A DNA stretch of 64,000 nt from Bradyrhizobium sp. (GCF_004799405.1 NZ_SSMW01000031.1:1-64000), one strand, 5' to 3'; positions 28,837 to 38,870 are shown, numbered from the stretch's first letter. Program-made: numbers and translations. Notes: generated by a model not told the origin, from the sequence alone.

Positions 28837-30912
28837 ATGCGACTGACCGCCGGAACGTCTTCACGTCTCGGTGCAAGCTGGGACGGCCGGGGCACCAATT
28901 TTGCGCTGTTCTCCGCCAATGCGCAAAAGGTCGAGCTTTGCCTGTTCGACCCCCAGGGGCGTCGCGAACTTGAGCGCATCGAACTGCCCGAGCGCACCGA
29001 GGACGTCTGGCACGGCTACCTCAACGACGTTTCGCCGGGGCAGCTTTACGGCTATCGCGTTCACGGGCCCTATGAGCCCGACCGCGGCCACCGCTTCAAC
29101 GCCAACAAGCTGCTGCTCGATCCCTATGCCAAGCGCCTCGCCGGCCGACTGGTATGGAGCGACGCACATTTTGCCTATCGCACCGGCAGCGCACGCGAGG
29201 ACCTCTCGTTCGACCGGCGCGACAATGCCCGCGGCATGCCCAAGGCCGTCGTCGTCGACGAGACCTTCAACTGGGGGCGCCGCGAAATGCGACCGAACAT
29301 CCCCTGGGAAGACACCATTATCTACGAGGCGCACGTCAAGGGCCTGACGCAGAAACGCGAAGACGTGCCGCCCAACCTGCGCGGTACCTATGGCGGACTG
29401 TCCTCGCCGACCATGATCGAGCATCTCAAGCGGCTCGGCGTCACCACCATCGAGCTGTTGCCGATTCACGGGCTTGTCGACGACCGAAGACTCGTCGAAC
29501 AGAAGCTGGTGAACTACTGGGGTTACAATACGCTGTCGTTTTTCGCGCCGGAGCCGCGCTACTCGCAGGACAATCCGCTCGACGCCTTTCGCACCACGGT
29601 GGCGCGGCTGCACGACGCCGGGATCGAAGTGATGCTCGACGTCGTCTATAACCACACCGCCGAGGGTAACCATATGGGCCCGACGCTGTCCTTCCGTGGC
29701 ATCGACAACGCCTCCTACTACTGGCTGAAGCCGGAAAATCCGCGGTTCTACGATGATTTCACCGGCTGCGGCAGTTCGGTCAATCTCACCCATCCGCGCG
29801 TGCTGCAGATGGTGATGGATTCGCTGCGCTACTGGGTCGAAGTCTGCCATGTCGACGGCTTCCGGTTCGATCTCGCCACCACGCTGGCGCGCGGGCCGGG
29901 CGGCTTCGACCGCAATTCCGCATTTCTCACCGCGATCCGCCAGGATCCGGTACTCGCTTCGGTGAAGCTGGTCGCCGAGCCCTGGGACCTCGGCATGGGC
30001 GGCTACCAGGTCGGCGCGTTTCCCTCGCAATGGTCGGAATGGAATGACAAGTATCGCAGTGCGATGCGACGCTACTGGAGCGGCGAAGGCAGCCTGATTG
30101 GCGAAGTGTCGAGCCGCATGACCGGCTCTTCCGACGTGTTCAATCACGACGGCCGGACCCAGCGCGCCGGCGTCAATCACATCACGGTGCATGACGGCTT
30201 CACGCTGGCGGATTTGTTCAGCTACAACCAGAAGCACAACGAGGCCAACGGCGAGGACAATCGCGATGGCTCGAGCGACAACCACAGCAACAATTGCGGC
30301 CATGAAGGCCCGACCGACGACGAAAAAATTGTCGCGGTGCGGCGCCAGCTTCGAAAAAACCAGTTCGCATGCCTACTGCTGGCGCAGGGCCTGCCGCTGA
30401 TCCTGGCCGGCGATGAAGTCGGCAACACCCAAAACGGCAACAACAACGCCTATTGCCAGGACAACGAAATCGGCTGGATCGGCTGGGATGGGCTCAACCG
30501 CGAGGGCGACGACCTCACCGACTTCGTCGGCCACATGACCGGGTTGCGGCGGCGCTTTGCACAAATCCGCTCGCATCACTGGCTCGATGGGCGGCGCGCG
30601 GACGGATCCTACGGCGTGCTGTGGCTGACGCCGGCCGCCGAAGAGATGAAGGAGCAGGACTGGAATTTTCCGGAAGGCCGCTTTCTGTCGTATGTACTGG
30701 GTCCAGCCGAACAAGGTCACGCGCCGATTTTCATCGTACTGAACGCCGCCACTGAAGCAATCGCGTTCAAATTGCCGAAGATGCGGGAATACAAAGCCTG
30801 GCAACAAGTATTGAATACCGCGGACAGCAAACAGACAACCGCGGACTTCGCGTCGGGAGCCGATGCCAAGGCTCCTCCCCGCTCGGTCCTTGCCTTTGCG
30901 GGCTCGGCATGA
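28837..30912 (+). CDS. glgX: Glycogen debranching enzyme (GH13, isoamylase type)
   Basis: 691 aa from ATG 28837. A CBM48-like N-terminus (GASWDGRGTNFALFSANAQKVELC, cited as WDGRGTNFALFS) precedes the barrel with DVVYNHTAEGNHMGP, the nucleophile in VDGFRFDLATTLARG, the acid/base in LVAEPWDLGMGGY, and the late acid in ITVHDGFTLADL. It removes alpha-1,6 branches from glycogen limit dextrins. The frame extends upstream into glgB, but this ATG gives the canonical start. The stop overlaps treZ (ATGA). Confidence 0.95.
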   Translation: MRLTAGTSSRLGASWDGRGTNFALFSANAQKVELCLFDPQGRRELERIELPERTEDVWHGYLNDVSPGQLYGYRVHGPYEPDRGHRFNANKLLLDPYAKRLAGRLVWSDAHFAYRTGSAREDLSFDRRDNARGMPKAVVVDETFNWGRREMRPNIPWEDTIIYEAHVKGLTQKREDVPPNLRGTYGGLSSPTMIEHLKRLGVTTIELLPIHGLVDDRRLVEQKLVNYWGYNTLSFFAPEPRYSQDNPLDAFRTTVARLHDAGIEVMLDVVYNHTAEGNHMGPTLSFRGIDNASYYWLKPENPRFYDDFTGCGSSVNLTHPRVLQMVMDSLRYWVEVCHVDGFRFDLATTLARGPGGFDRNSAFLTAIRQDPVLASVKLVAEPWDLGMGGYQVGAFPSQWSEWNDKYRSAMRRYWSGEGSLIGEVSSRMTGSSDVFNHDGRTQRAGVNHITVHDGFTLADLFSYNQKHNEANGEDNRDGSSDNHSNNCGHEGPTDDEKIVAVRRQLRKNQFACLLLAQGLPLILAGDEVGNTQNGNNNAYCQDNEIGWIGWDGLNREGDDLTDFVGHMTGLRRRFAQIRSHHWLDGRRADGSYGVLWLTPAAEEMKEQDWNFPEGRFLSYVLGPAEQGHAPIFIVLNAATEAIAFKLPKMREYKAWQQVLNTADSKQTTADFASGADAKAPPRSVLAFAGSA

Positions 30913-32672
30913 ATGAACGGCAATTTGGCGCAAGACTGACAACAACCGGAGCGTCATTTCGTCTATGGGCGCCGGCGGCAAAACGTGTCGAAGTGCTGCT
31001 GGACAAGCCCTATGCCCTTCGGCGTGGTGCTGACGACTGGTTTTCCGCCGAGATCGCCGGCGTCAAGGCCGGCGCCCGTTATCAATTCCGCATCGACGAC
31101 GAGATCGATGTGCCCGATCCGGCCTCGGCATTCCAGCCCGAAGACGTCTCAGGCCCAAGCGAAGTGATCGATCACGCCGCTTATCCCTGGCGCGCCGAGG
31201 GCTGGCGCGGGCGTCCGTGGCAGGAAACCGTCTTGATCGAAACCCATGTCGGCACCTTCACGCCGGAAGGCACCTATCGCGCCATGATCGGAAGACTCGA
31301 TCATCTCGTGGACACTGGAATCACCGCGCTGGAATTGATGCCGCTTGCGGATTTCGCGGGCCGGCGCAACTGGGGCTATGACGGCGTGTTGTGGTATGCA
31401 CCCGACAGCGCGTATGGAAGTCCCGACGATCTCAAGGCCCTAATCGACGAAGCGCATCTGCGCGGGCTGACGGTATTTCTCGACGTGGTCTACAACCACT
31501 TCGGCCCCGAAGGAAACTACCTCGGCCGCTATGCGCCGGGCTTCTTTACCGATGCGCAGACGCCCTGGGGCAGCGCGATCGATTATCGGGTGCAAGAGGT
31601 CCGCGCTTTCGCTATCGAGAATGCCCTGTATTGGCTGACAGAATACCGCTTCGACGGGCTGCGGCTGGATGCGGTGAACACTATCTTTGAGCCGGGTGAA
31701 ATCCCGATGCTGCACGATCTCAGCGATGCCGTTGGCAAGCTTGCCACGGCGACCGGCCGTCACATCCATCTGGTGCTCGAAAACGGTGATAATATCGCAA
31801 GCTTGCTGGATCCCGGACAAGATCCGGCATGCGGCAAATACCGTGCGCAGTGGAACGACGATTATCATCATGGCTGGCACGTTTTGCTGACCGGAGAGAC
31901 GCAAGGCTATTATGGCGACTACGCGAAGTCGCCGCTGCAAGATGTGGCGCGGGCACTGGCGTCCGGCTTTGTCTACCAGGGCGAAGCCTCCGAATATCGC
32001 GGCGGGCAATTGCGCGGCGAACCGAGCGGCGCGCTCTCTCCGACCGCCTTTGTCAATTTTCTGCAAAACCACGACCAGATCGGCAACCGCGCGCTCGGCG
32101 ACCGGCTCGAAGGCAGTGCAAGCGCCAAGGCGATCGAAGCCGCCCTCGCCATTACCCTGCTGGCGCCGGCGATCCCGATGCTGTTCATGGGCGAAGAATG
32201 GGGTTCGAAAGCGCCGTTCCTGTTCTTCTGCGATTTCGAAGGCGATCTCGCGCAAGCCGTGCGTAACGGCCGACGCAGGGAATACGCCTGGGCCTATGCC
32301 AAATACGGTGACGAGGTCCCCGACCCGCTGGATGTCGCGACGTTTCAATCCGCGGTGCTGGATTGGGATGCCCGCAACGAGACGGCGGGGCGCCAACGGC
32401 TGATGCTGGTGCGGGAACTCCTTGCGATACGCCAGCGCGAGATCGTGCCGCGGCTTGCTGGCGCTACCTTTGGCGACGCCCATGCAGCGGAAAATGGCTT
32501 GCTGACGGCCCATTGGCGGATGGGCGGCGACGCCACGCTTCGCCTGCTGGCCAATCTGTCCGAGCAAGCGCGCACGCATCAAACCGACACGTCGGGCATC
32601 AGCATCTGGGGCGGCGATGCCGGCCGCTCGCTCGCGCCATGGTCGGTCTTCTGGCGTCTGGAAGCGCGCTGA
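30909..32672 (+). CDS. treZ: Malto-oligosyltrehalose trehalohydrolase
   Basis: 587 aa. The N-terminal beta domain (RLTTTGASFRLWAPAAKRVEVL) precedes a GH13 barrel with GRRNWGYDGVLWYAPDSAYG, the nucleophile in DGLRLDAVNTIF, the acid/base in HLVLENGDN, and the third acid in NFLQNHDQIGNRALG. It releases trehalose from the malto-oligosyltrehalose made by TreY, which is the next gene and overlaps by one base (TGATG). Motifs are complete. Confidence 0.95.
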   Translation: MNERQFGARLTTTGASFRLWAPAAKRVEVLLDKPYALRRGADDWFSAEIAGVKAGARYQFRIDDEIDVPDPASAFQPEDVSGPSEVIDHAAYPWRAEGWRGRPWQETVLIETHVGTFTPEGTYRAMIGRLDHLVDTGITALELMPLADFAGRRNWGYDGVLWYAPDSAYGSPDDLKALIDEAHLRGLTVFLDVVYNHFGPEGNYLGRYAPGFFTDAQTPWGSAIDYRVQEVRAFAIENALYWLTEYRFDGLRLDAVNTIFEPGEIPMLHDLSDAVGKLATATGRHIHLVLENGDNIASLLDPGQDPACGKYRAQWNDDYHHGWHVLLTGETQGYYGDYAKSPLQDVARALASGFVYQGEASEYRGGQLRGEPSGALSPTAFVNFLQNHDQIGNRALGDRLEGSASAKAIEAALAITLLAPAIPMLFMGEEWGSKAPFLFFCDFEGDLAQAVRNGRRREYAWAYAKYGDEVPDPLDVATFQSAVLDWDARNETAGRQRLMLVRELLAIRQREIVPRLAGATFGDAHAAENGLLTAHWRMGGDATLRLLANLSEQARTHQTDTSGISIWGGDAGRSLAPWSVFWRLEAR

Positions 32673-35455
32673 TGTCTCCGGCTATTCCGGTCGCGACCTA
32701 TCGCATCCAGCTTACGGCGAACTTCGATTTCGACGCGGCGGCGGCGATCGTCCCCTACCTGAAAGCACTTGGCATTACCCACCTCTATGCCTCGCCTTTC
32801 ATGAAGTCGCGCAAGGGAAGCACCCATGGCTATGATGTCGTCGATCACACCCGGATCAATCCGGAGCTCGGCGGCGATGCCGGCCTGCAGCGGTTGAGCC
32901 AAGCGCTAAAGCAGCACGACCTTGGCCTCATTCTCGATTTCGTACCCAACCACGTTGGCGTGCATTTCGCCGATAATCCGTGGTGGCTCGACGTGCTGGA
33001 ATGGGGTCCGGCCTCGCCGCATGCGGTGTCGTTCGATATCGACTGGGACATCTTGCCGTACCGGACCCGGCCCGGCGTGCTGCTGCCGATCCTCGGCTCG
33101 TCCTATGGCGAAGCGCTTGAAAAAGGGGAGATCGAGCTTCGCTACGATGCCGGTGAAGGCAGCTTTTCGGCCTGGTATTTCGAGCACCGCCTGCCGATCG
33201 CGCCCGAGCGTTACGGCGAGATATTGCGCAGCATTGTCAAGGAAGCCAGCGCTGACGATGGCACGGCGGGAAAACGGATGCTCGACCTCGCGTCGCGTTA
33301 CAAGGGATTGCATCATCCCAACCGCAAGGAGGCTCCCGCTCTCAAGGCCGAGCTGAAAAGCATTGCCGGCGGCGCGGAAATTATCGCACGGGGGCTCGAC
33401 GCCTATCGGGCGGCACCGGATCGTGCCGCCCAGGTCCTGACGCTGCACCATCTGCTGGAACGGCAGCATTACAAGCTCGGCCATTGGCGACTCGCTTCCA
33501 GCGACATCAACTATCGGCGCTTCTTTGACGTCAATACGCTCGCCGGATTGCGGGTCGAGGATTCCGGAACGTTCGACGCGGTTCATCGCCTCGTCAAAAG
33601 GCTGGTGGCGGAAGGTACGATACAGGGCCTGCGGCTCGACCACATCGACGGCCTGCATGATCCCGCGCAATATTTCCAGCGTCTGCGCCGCCTGATCCGG
33701 AACGCCCAGGGCCGAACGACAAAACCGTTCTACACGGTGGTCGAGAAAATCCTTGGCGAGCACGAAAAACTGCATGCCTTTAGCGGGGTCCACGGCACCA
33801 CCGGCTATGAGTGGCTGAATGCCATCACGCAGGTCCTGGTCGACGGCGACGGGCTCGGCCCACTCGACGAGGTATGGCGGCAAATCAGCAATCTGTCGCC
33901 GACCCTGGAGCCTGTCCTGAAGGACGCCAAACGCCGGGTGCTCGAGACCTTGTTGACCAGCGAATTCACGGTGCTCAGACGCCTTTTGGCGCGGATCGCC
34001 GGCGGCCATTACTCCACCCGCGACTATTCCGCCGATAGCCTGCGGCAGGCGCTCGAACTCTACGTGCTGCATTTCCCGGTCTACCGCACCTATTTGACCG
34101 CAGCGGTTCAGACCGGACACGACCATGCGCTGATTTGTCAGACGATCGAAAAGGCGCGCGCGGACTGGTTTGCCGCCGACGACGGCATTTTCGATTTCCT
34201 GCGCGACACCCTGACGATGGATTTGATCAAGCCCGGCCGCGCCTTGCACAGCGCGCCGCGCGTGCGCCGATTCGCATTGAAGGTGCAACAGTTCACCGGG
34301 CCTCTGATGGCAAAGTCGCTGGAAGACACCGCCTTCTATCGCTACCACCGCCTGCTCGCGCTCAACGAGGTCGGCGGCGATCCTTCGGCCAAAGCGCTTC
34401 CGGTCGAAGCCTTTCACGCGGCGATGAAGACACGCGCAAAGGATTGGCCGCATGGCATGACCACGACCGCGACACACGATACCAAACGCGGCGAAGACGC
34501 CCGCGCCCGATTGATGGCGCTGACGGAGCTTCCCGGCGAATGGACCAGCGCCGTCGCTCGGTGGAAAATCCTGAACGCTCCGCATCTGGTGATCGAAAGC
34601 GGGATGCGCGCGCCGTCGGCGACGTTTGAATACATGCTGTACCAAACCCTGCTCGGCGCCTGGCCGTCAGGCGAACGCGACGCTGCGTTTCTGGAGCGGA
34701 TGCAGGCCTATGCGTTAAAGGCAGCGCGCGAGGGCAAGCAGGAAACCAGCTGGCTCAATCCCAACGAAGCCTATGAGTCAGGGTTGCGGACGTTCCTGGA
34801 ACGGATTCTGGATCGTCGGGCCTCGGCTGAATTCCTGGAATCGCTGGAGATGCTGGCGCAGCGAACGTCGCTGCTGGGCGCACTGAATTCGCTCAGCCAG
34901 ATCACGCTCAAGGCGACGATGCCCGGCGTGCCCGATTTCTATCAAGGGACGGAGTTCTGGGATTTGTCGCTGGTCGACCCCGACAACCGCCGGCCGGTGG
35001 ATTTTGCGCAGCGCGCCGCCGCACTGGCGGCAGCGGGAGATCCTGATTGGGAAAACCTGGCGCGACATTGGCCTGACGGCCGTATCAAGCTGGCCTGGAC
35101 CAGGCATCTATTGAAACTTCGCACCGAGCTTGCTGACGTATTTACGCATGGCGACTATCAGCCGATCGATGTTATCGGCCCGCATCGCGGCCATGTCATC
35201 GCCTTCGCCCGGCGCCGTGGCCGTGACGCCGCCATAACAGTCGTTACAAAATCACTGGCGGCATTGTCGCAAGGCGGCCGGGCGTGGCCCCGCGCCGAGA
35301 GCTATGATGGCGCGATCCGTGTCGATGGCTATTCCGTGGCGGGCTCCCGCGGTGGGGTCGGCAGCGCGGAGATACGCCTCTCCGATATTTTCAATCACCT
35401 GCTCGTCGCCGTGCTGAGGGCCAGGGTTAAGCGCGCCTCCCCGCGCAGGAGTTGA
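32672..35455 (+). CDS. treY: Malto-oligosyltrehalose synthase
   Basis: 927 aa from ATG 32672, sharing a base with the treZ stop. Typical TreY segments are VATYRIQLTANFDFDAA, ASPFMKSRKGSTHGYDVVDH, LDFVPNHVGV, the catalytic GLRLDHIDGLHDP, VVEKILGEHEKL, and TTATHDTKRGEDARARL, with the closing GVPDFYQGTE block. It converts the reducing end of a maltodextrin into a trehalosyl unit for TreZ. It is the last gene of the treS-glgB-glgX-treZ-treY run and converges with a small minus-strand gene 3 bp away. Confidence 0.95.
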   Translation: MSPAIPVATYRIQLTANFDFDAAAAIVPYLKALGITHLYASPFMKSRKGSTHGYDVVDHTRINPELGGDAGLQRLSQALKQHDLGLILDFVPNHVGVHFADNPWWLDVLEWGPASPHAVSFDIDWDILPYRTRPGVLLPILGSSYGEALEKGEIELRYDAGEGSFSAWYFEHRLPIAPERYGEILRSIVKEASADDGTAGKRMLDLASRYKGLHHPNRKEAPALKAELKSIAGGAEIIARGLDAYRAAPDRAAQVLTLHHLLERQHYKLGHWRLASSDINYRRFFDVNTLAGLRVEDSGTFDAVHRLVKRLVAEGTIQGLRLDHIDGLHDPAQYFQRLRRLIRNAQGRTTKPFYTVVEKILGEHEKLHAFSGVHGTTGYEWLNAITQVLVDGDGLGPLDEVWRQISNLSPTLEPVLKDAKRRVLETLLTSEFTVLRRLLARIAGGHYSTRDYSADSLRQALELYVLHFPVYRTYLTAAVQTGHDHALICQTIEKARADWFAADDGIFDFLRDTLTMDLIKPGRALHSAPRVRRFALKVQQFTGPLMAKSLEDTAFYRYHRLLALNEVGGDPSAKALPVEAFHAAMKTRAKDWPHGMTTTATHDTKRGEDARARLMALTELPGEWTSAVARWKILNAPHLVIESGMRAPSATFEYMLYQTLLGAWPSGERDAAFLERMQAYALKAAREGKQETSWLNPNEAYESGLRTFLERILDRRASAEFLESLEMLAQRTSLLGALNSLSQITLKATMPGVPDFYQGTEFWDLSLVDPDNRRPVDFAQRAAALAAAGDPDWENLARHWPDGRIKLAWTRHLLKLRTELADVFTHGDYQPIDVIGPHRGHVIAFARRRGRDAAITVVTKSLAALSQGGRAWPRAESYDGAIRVDGYSVAGSRGGVGSAEIRLSDIFNHLLVAVLRARVKRASPRRS

Positions 35456-35458
35456 TCG

Positions 35459-35770
35459 TCAGCCACGCTTGGTCAGCAGCAGATTGCCGCGATTTTTGAT
35501 CGCGACCTGGGCTACTTCCGCAAACCGTTGCAACAGCCAGGGCAATGTGACTTCCAGCCGGACATGATCGTCCGCTACATCGATATGGCCCGACGCCGCC
35601 TGCCCCAACGCGCGAACGCGAAAGATCATGCGGTTGTCTTCCCATCTCTCCTCATCGACTTTCAACACCGGGATGCTGGAGGCCGCGCGCGTCAATCCCG
35701 CCTTCAGGCGGCGCGTGGCTTCCTCACGGCCGAGGCGATGCGGAATCGAAACAACGAGAGGCGCGGACAT
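35459..35770 (-). CDS. Polyhydroxyalkanoic acid system family protein
   Basis: 103 aa from the ATG complementing 35768-35770 (MSAPLVVSIPHRLG), with AAAGG upstream. The pattern SIPHRLGREEATRRLKAGL, then a central strand pair (WEDNRMIFRVRALGQAASGHI, cited as MIFRVRALGQ and GHIDV), and VTLPWLLQRFAEVAQ fits the small family often found near PHA genes (PHA_gran_rgn). No PHA synthase is in this window. The function is unproven, and a granule-associated or START-like lipid-binding role is only a guess. Confidence 0.72.
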   Translation of the reverse strand: MSAPLVVSIPHRLGREEATRRLKAGLTRAASSIPVLKVDEERWEDNRMIFRVRALGQAASGHIDVADDHVRLEVTLPWLLQRFAEVAQVAIKNRGNLLLTKRG

Positions 35771-35856
35771 CTTTGGACCTTTCCCTGACGCAACTGCATG
35801 TAATTGCACCTCGTTCGAAAAGAAGAGCTCGCTGAATTTATGATGTTTCAAAAATG

Positions 35857-35881
35857 GAACTTTATGGGTTTCCGTTCGTTT
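35857..35881 (+). promoter_or_regulatory. EcfG-type (general stress) promoter of the DUF3309 gene
   Basis: GGAAC at 35857-35861, exactly 16 bases, then CGTT at 35878-35881. This is an exact match to the alphaproteobacterial EcfG consensus. The predicted transcript start is ~35888, giving a leader of about 50 nt with a strong GGAGGA ribosome-binding site before the ATG at 35939. Confidence 0.75.
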
Positions 35882-35938
35882 TTACGGCTGGACAGGCAGA
35901 GCAATACATGCCGGCTGCCGGGCTGGAGGAGAAATTAC

Positions 35939-36103
35939 ATGTCACTCGGAACCATCATTCTTATTATTCTCATTATCGCCCTGCTTGGCGGTTTCAGCGG
36001 CATCGGCGGCGGACCGTTCTATGGCACCGGTTACTACGGTGGCGGCGGTCTCGGCCTCATTGTTGTGATCCTGTTGATCCTGCTGCTCCTCGGGAAATTG
36101 TAA
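35939..36103 (+). CDS. DUF3309-like small membrane protein
   Basis: 54 aa. Two very hydrophobic segments (TIILIILIIALLGGF and GLIVVILLILLLLGKL) flank a Gly/Tyr-rich loop (GIGGGPFYGTGYYGGGG). This is the usual layout of DUF3309 proteins. The ribosome-binding site GGAGGA lies 8-13 bases before the ATG. An exact EcfG-type promoter sits 58 bp upstream, so it is probably a general-stress membrane protein. The molecular function is not known. An upstream in-frame ATG at 35804 has no support. Confidence 0.85.
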   Translation: MSLGTIILIILIIALLGGFSGIGGGPFYGTGYYGGGGLGLIVVILLILLLLGKL

Positions 36104-36126
36104 TTCCAGCTGGATCGAAAAATTGC

Positions 36127-36163
36127 AAGGTGGGCAAAGCCACGCTTGGGCCGTACCCACCTT
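36127..36163. repeat. Inverted repeat between DUF3309 and ligD
   Basis: Arms AAGGTGGG (36127-36134) and CCCACCTT (36156-36163) pair perfectly over a 21-nt loop. The right arm overlaps the ligD stop codon. It lies between two convergent genes, so it may end transcription from both sides. It also resembles the short GGTGGGC-type intergenic palindromes scattered in this lineage. Confidence 0.5.
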
Positions 36164-38816
36164 ACTTTCCAGCGAGCTTCTTGATCGCCGCCTTTATCGG
36201 CGACGCCGCCTCGTCATAGCCGTCCCACGCCTTGGTTTTAGCCAGCAGCGCCGGCACGGTGCGGACGGTGTAGCGTTTCGGATCGAGATCGCCCTTCACT
36301 TGGGTCCATGTCAGCGGCATCGACACCGGCGCGCCATCGCGCGCCCGTGGCGATAGCACGGCGACGGCGGTCGCCATGCGGTCGTTGCGAAGATAATCGA
36401 GGAAGATCTTTCCCTTGCGTAACTTCTTGGACATGTTGAGCAGATAGCGCTCGGGGTCTTGGCGGGCCATCCACTGGCAAACGCCCTGCGCGAAGGCCTT
36501 GGCCTCTTTCCAGGTCGTTTTGTCCCTGGCGCCGTAGAGCAGCGGCGTCACCACGTGAAGCCCTTTGCCGCCGGTGGTTTTGCAGAAACTCGCCATGCCG
36601 AGGCTCGCCAATCGCTCCCGCATGTCCCTGGCGGCCTCGACCACATCGGCAAATCCAACCTCGGGCGCGGGATCGAGATCGAACACCAGCCTTCCCGGCA
36701 CGTCAGGCCTATCCGACGCGCAATTCCATGGATGCAGTTCAAGGCCGCCGATTTGCGCCACCGCAGCCAGTCCCTCGACCCGATCGATCTGCAGATAAGG
36801 CTTGCGGTCGCCGGAGACCTTGACCAGCTCAAGCAGGTTCGAGACGCCCGGCATGGCGTGACGCTGAAAGAATTTCTCGCCACCGATGCCGTCGGGCGCA
36901 CGGACCACCGAACATGGCCTCCCCTTCAGATGACCGATCATCCAGCCGCCCACCGCTTCGAAATAGCGGGCGAGATCGAGTTTGGTCACGCCTTTGCCGT
37001 CACCGCCGTCGGGCCACAGCTCCTTGTCGGGCTTGGAAATGATCACGCCCATCACCGCGACGGATTTGCCATTTGCCGACTTGCCGGACTGGCGCGCAAC
37101 CTTCGCGGTTGGTTTGGCGATCCTCGTCATGACCGGTGTCTCCGCCTTTACTTCATCCGCTGGCTTGTCCTGGCGCAATCCCTTGAATGCTGCCTGCCTT
37201 ATGTTGCCGCCCTCGGTCCAGCCGGCGAATTCGATCTCCGCAACGAGTTCTGGCTTCAGCCAATGCACGTCGGATGTCTTGCGCGGCGCGTCCTTGCCGC
37301 CGAACGGGCTCTTGTCCGAGGCCGCCGCTTTCAGCGCCGGCATGATGCGCCTGACCGTATCCTGTCCGAATCCAGTGCCCACGATCCCAACGAAAGCCAG
37401 ATGGTCACCGCGATAGACGCCCGCCATCAGCGAACGGAACTTGCCGGCGGTGGTTTTCCAACCGCCCAGCACCACCTCATGCCCGGCGCGGCATTTGGCT
37501 TTGGTCCAGTTCTCCGAACGGCCGGATTGATAGGGTGCGCTGAGCTTCTTGGAGACGATGCCCTCCAGCGACAACTTGCACGCCGATTGCAGAATGGCGT
37601 CGCCGCCGGTCTCGAAATGCTCGACATAGCGGATCAACCCCGCTTTGCGCCGGGCGTTTTTCCCGTTTCGCGTTTCCAGCAACTGCTTCAATCGCTGCTT
37701 GCGCTCGCGGAGCGGCAACGAGCGAATGTCCATTCCGTCCGCGAACAGCAGATCGAACGTGTAGAAAATCAGATTGCCAGTCTTGCCGTCGGAGATCGCC
37801 GCCTGCAGCGTCGAAAAGTCCGGCGTGCCGTGGTGGTCGAGCGCGACGATCTCGCCATCGATCAGGGCATCCGGAAGCGAGTTGCCTTCCTTGGCGATGG
37901 CCTGAAACTTCTCGGTCCAGTCAAGTCCTTTCCGGGTTTTCAGCCTGGCCTTGCCATCCTCGACCCGCAACTGCACGCGGTAGCCGTCGAACTTGATCTC
38001 ATGGCACCAGCCGTCCCCGGCGGGTGGACGATCGACCGATATGCAGAGCTGCGGCGCGACGAAATCGGGTATCGCCGAAACCTTCTTGCCCTTGGCGGCC
38101 GGGGCGGGTTGCGATGCGGTCGCCTTGTTGTTCGCGCGTGCTTCCGCCGCATCGCCGCGGTTCGAATTCCAGACCGCCTTGGCGCTCGCGCCGGCGGATT
38201 TCCTGGTCATGAACGGCTTCGGCGCGTTGCCCTTACCTTCGGCAATGGCGCTCATCGTGCGTCCCGATGCGACGGACTCGTCTTCATCCAGGATGTTGTT
38301 GGCTTTGCCTTCTCGGGCGAATTCATCGCGATGCTTGATCAGGAGCCAGTTGGTGCGCTTGCCGCCATTGCGATCGTGCCGCATCCGCACCAGCACCCAG
38401 CTGCCGTGCAGCTTCTCTCCGTGCAGCGTGAATTTCAGGTCGCCTTTCCTGAAACCGCGCTCCGGATCGTCGGCTTCCCAGTAGCCGCGATCCCAAAGCT
38501 GCACGGTGCCGCCGCCGTATTCTCCCTTGGGAATTGTGCCTTCGAAATCCCCATAATCAAGCGGATGGCCTTCCACTTCCACCGCCAGCCGCTTGTCGTG
38601 CGGATCGAGCGAAGGGCCACGGGTGACCGCCCAGGACTTGAACACGCCGTCGAATTCCAGCCGCAGGTCGTAGTGCAGTCGGGTCGCATCGTGCTTCTGG
38701 ATCACGAAGCGCCGCCGTGCCGAGGGCGATACCGCGGCCTCGCCGCTCGGCTCGGCGGTCTTTTCGAAATCGCGCTTTTTCCGGTAGGTGGAGAGATTTC
38801 TCAACGACACGGCCAT
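36162..38816 (-). CDS. ligD: NHEJ DNA ligase LigD (phosphoesterase-ligase-polymerase)
   Basis: 884 aa with three domains. The 3'-phosphoesterase at ~1-180 has [14 protein letters not shown] (H42, D43, H48) and His84. The ATP-dependent ligase at ~250-560 has the adenylated lysine K275 in EIKFDGYR. The primase-like polymerase at ~590-884 has the catalytic pair in [12 protein letters not shown]. LigD and Ku repair double-strand breaks without a template. It is transcribed divergently from ku with only 90 bp between starts. The order PE-Lig-Pol is that of Pseudomonas/rhizobial proteins, not the mycobacterial Pol-first order. An EcfG-like promoter precedes it. Confidence 0.96.
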   Translation of the reverse strand: MAVSLRNLSTYRKKRDFEKTAEPSGEAAVSPSARRRFVIQKHDATRLHYDLRLEFDGVFKSWAVTRGPSLDPHDKRLAVEVEGHPLDYGDFEGTIPKGEYGGGTVQLWDRGYWEADDPERGFRKGDLKFTLHGEKLHGSWVLVRMRHDRNGGKRTNWLLIKHRDEFAREGKANNILDEDESVASGRTMSAIAEGKGNAPKPFMTRKSAGASAKAVWNSNRGDAAEARANNKATASQPAPAAKGKKVSAIPDFVAPQLCISVDRPPAGDGWCHEIKFDGYRVQLRVEDGKARLKTRKGLDWTEKFQAIAKEGNSLPDALIDGEIVALDHHGTPDFSTLQAAISDGKTGNLIFYTFDLLFADGMDIRSLPLRERKQRLKQLLETRNGKNARRKAGLIRYVEHFETGGDAILQSACKLSLEGIVSKKLSAPYQSGRSENWTKAKCRAGHEVVLGGWKTTAGKFRSLMAGVYRGDHLAFVGIVGTGFGQDTVRRIMPALKAAASDKSPFGGKDAPRKTSDVHWLKPELVAEIEFAGWTEGGNIRQAAFKGLRQDKPADEVKAETPVMTRIAKPTAKVARQSGKSANGKSVAVMGVIISKPDKELWPDGGDGKGVTKLDLARYFEAVGGWMIGHLKGRPCSVVRAPDGIGGEKFFQRHAMPGVSNLLELVKVSGDRKPYLQIDRVEGLAAVAQIGGLELHPWNCASDRPDVPGRLVFDLDPAPEVGFADVVEAARDMRERLASLGMASFCKTTGGKGLHVVTPLLYGARDKTTWKEAKAFAQGVCQWMARQDPERYLLNMSKKLRKGKIFLDYLRNDRMATAVAVLSPRARDGAPVSMPLTWTQVKGDLDPKRYTVRTVPALLAKTKAWDGYDEAASPIKAAIKKLAGK

Positions 38817-38837
38817 TTCCCACGCGACAGCGAACCC

Positions 38838-38862
38838 GGAACCAAAACCCTCAATATCCGTT
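38838..38862 (+). promoter_or_regulatory. EcfG-type (general stress) promoter of ku
   Basis: GGAAC at 38838-38842, exactly 16 bases, then CGTT at 38859-38862. The predicted transcript start is ~38869, about 38 nt before the ku ATG at 38907. The match is exact. Confidence 0.75.
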
Positions 38863-38870
38863 CAAGTTCC
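38846..38870 (-). promoter_or_regulatory. EcfG-like promoter of ligD, overlapping the ku promoter
   Basis: On the minus strand GGAAC (complement of 38866-38870) is followed by 16 bases and GGTT (complement of 38846-38849), one mismatch from consensus. The predicted start is ~38840, some 24 nt before the ligD ATG. It interleaves with the ku promoter over 17 bp. Confidence 0.6.

Noticed and set aside
28861-30303. 480-aa minus-strand open frame
   Set aside because: Antisense to glgX; no recognisable domain.
32906-34645. 579-aa minus-strand open frame
   Set aside because: Antisense to treY; no recognisable domain.
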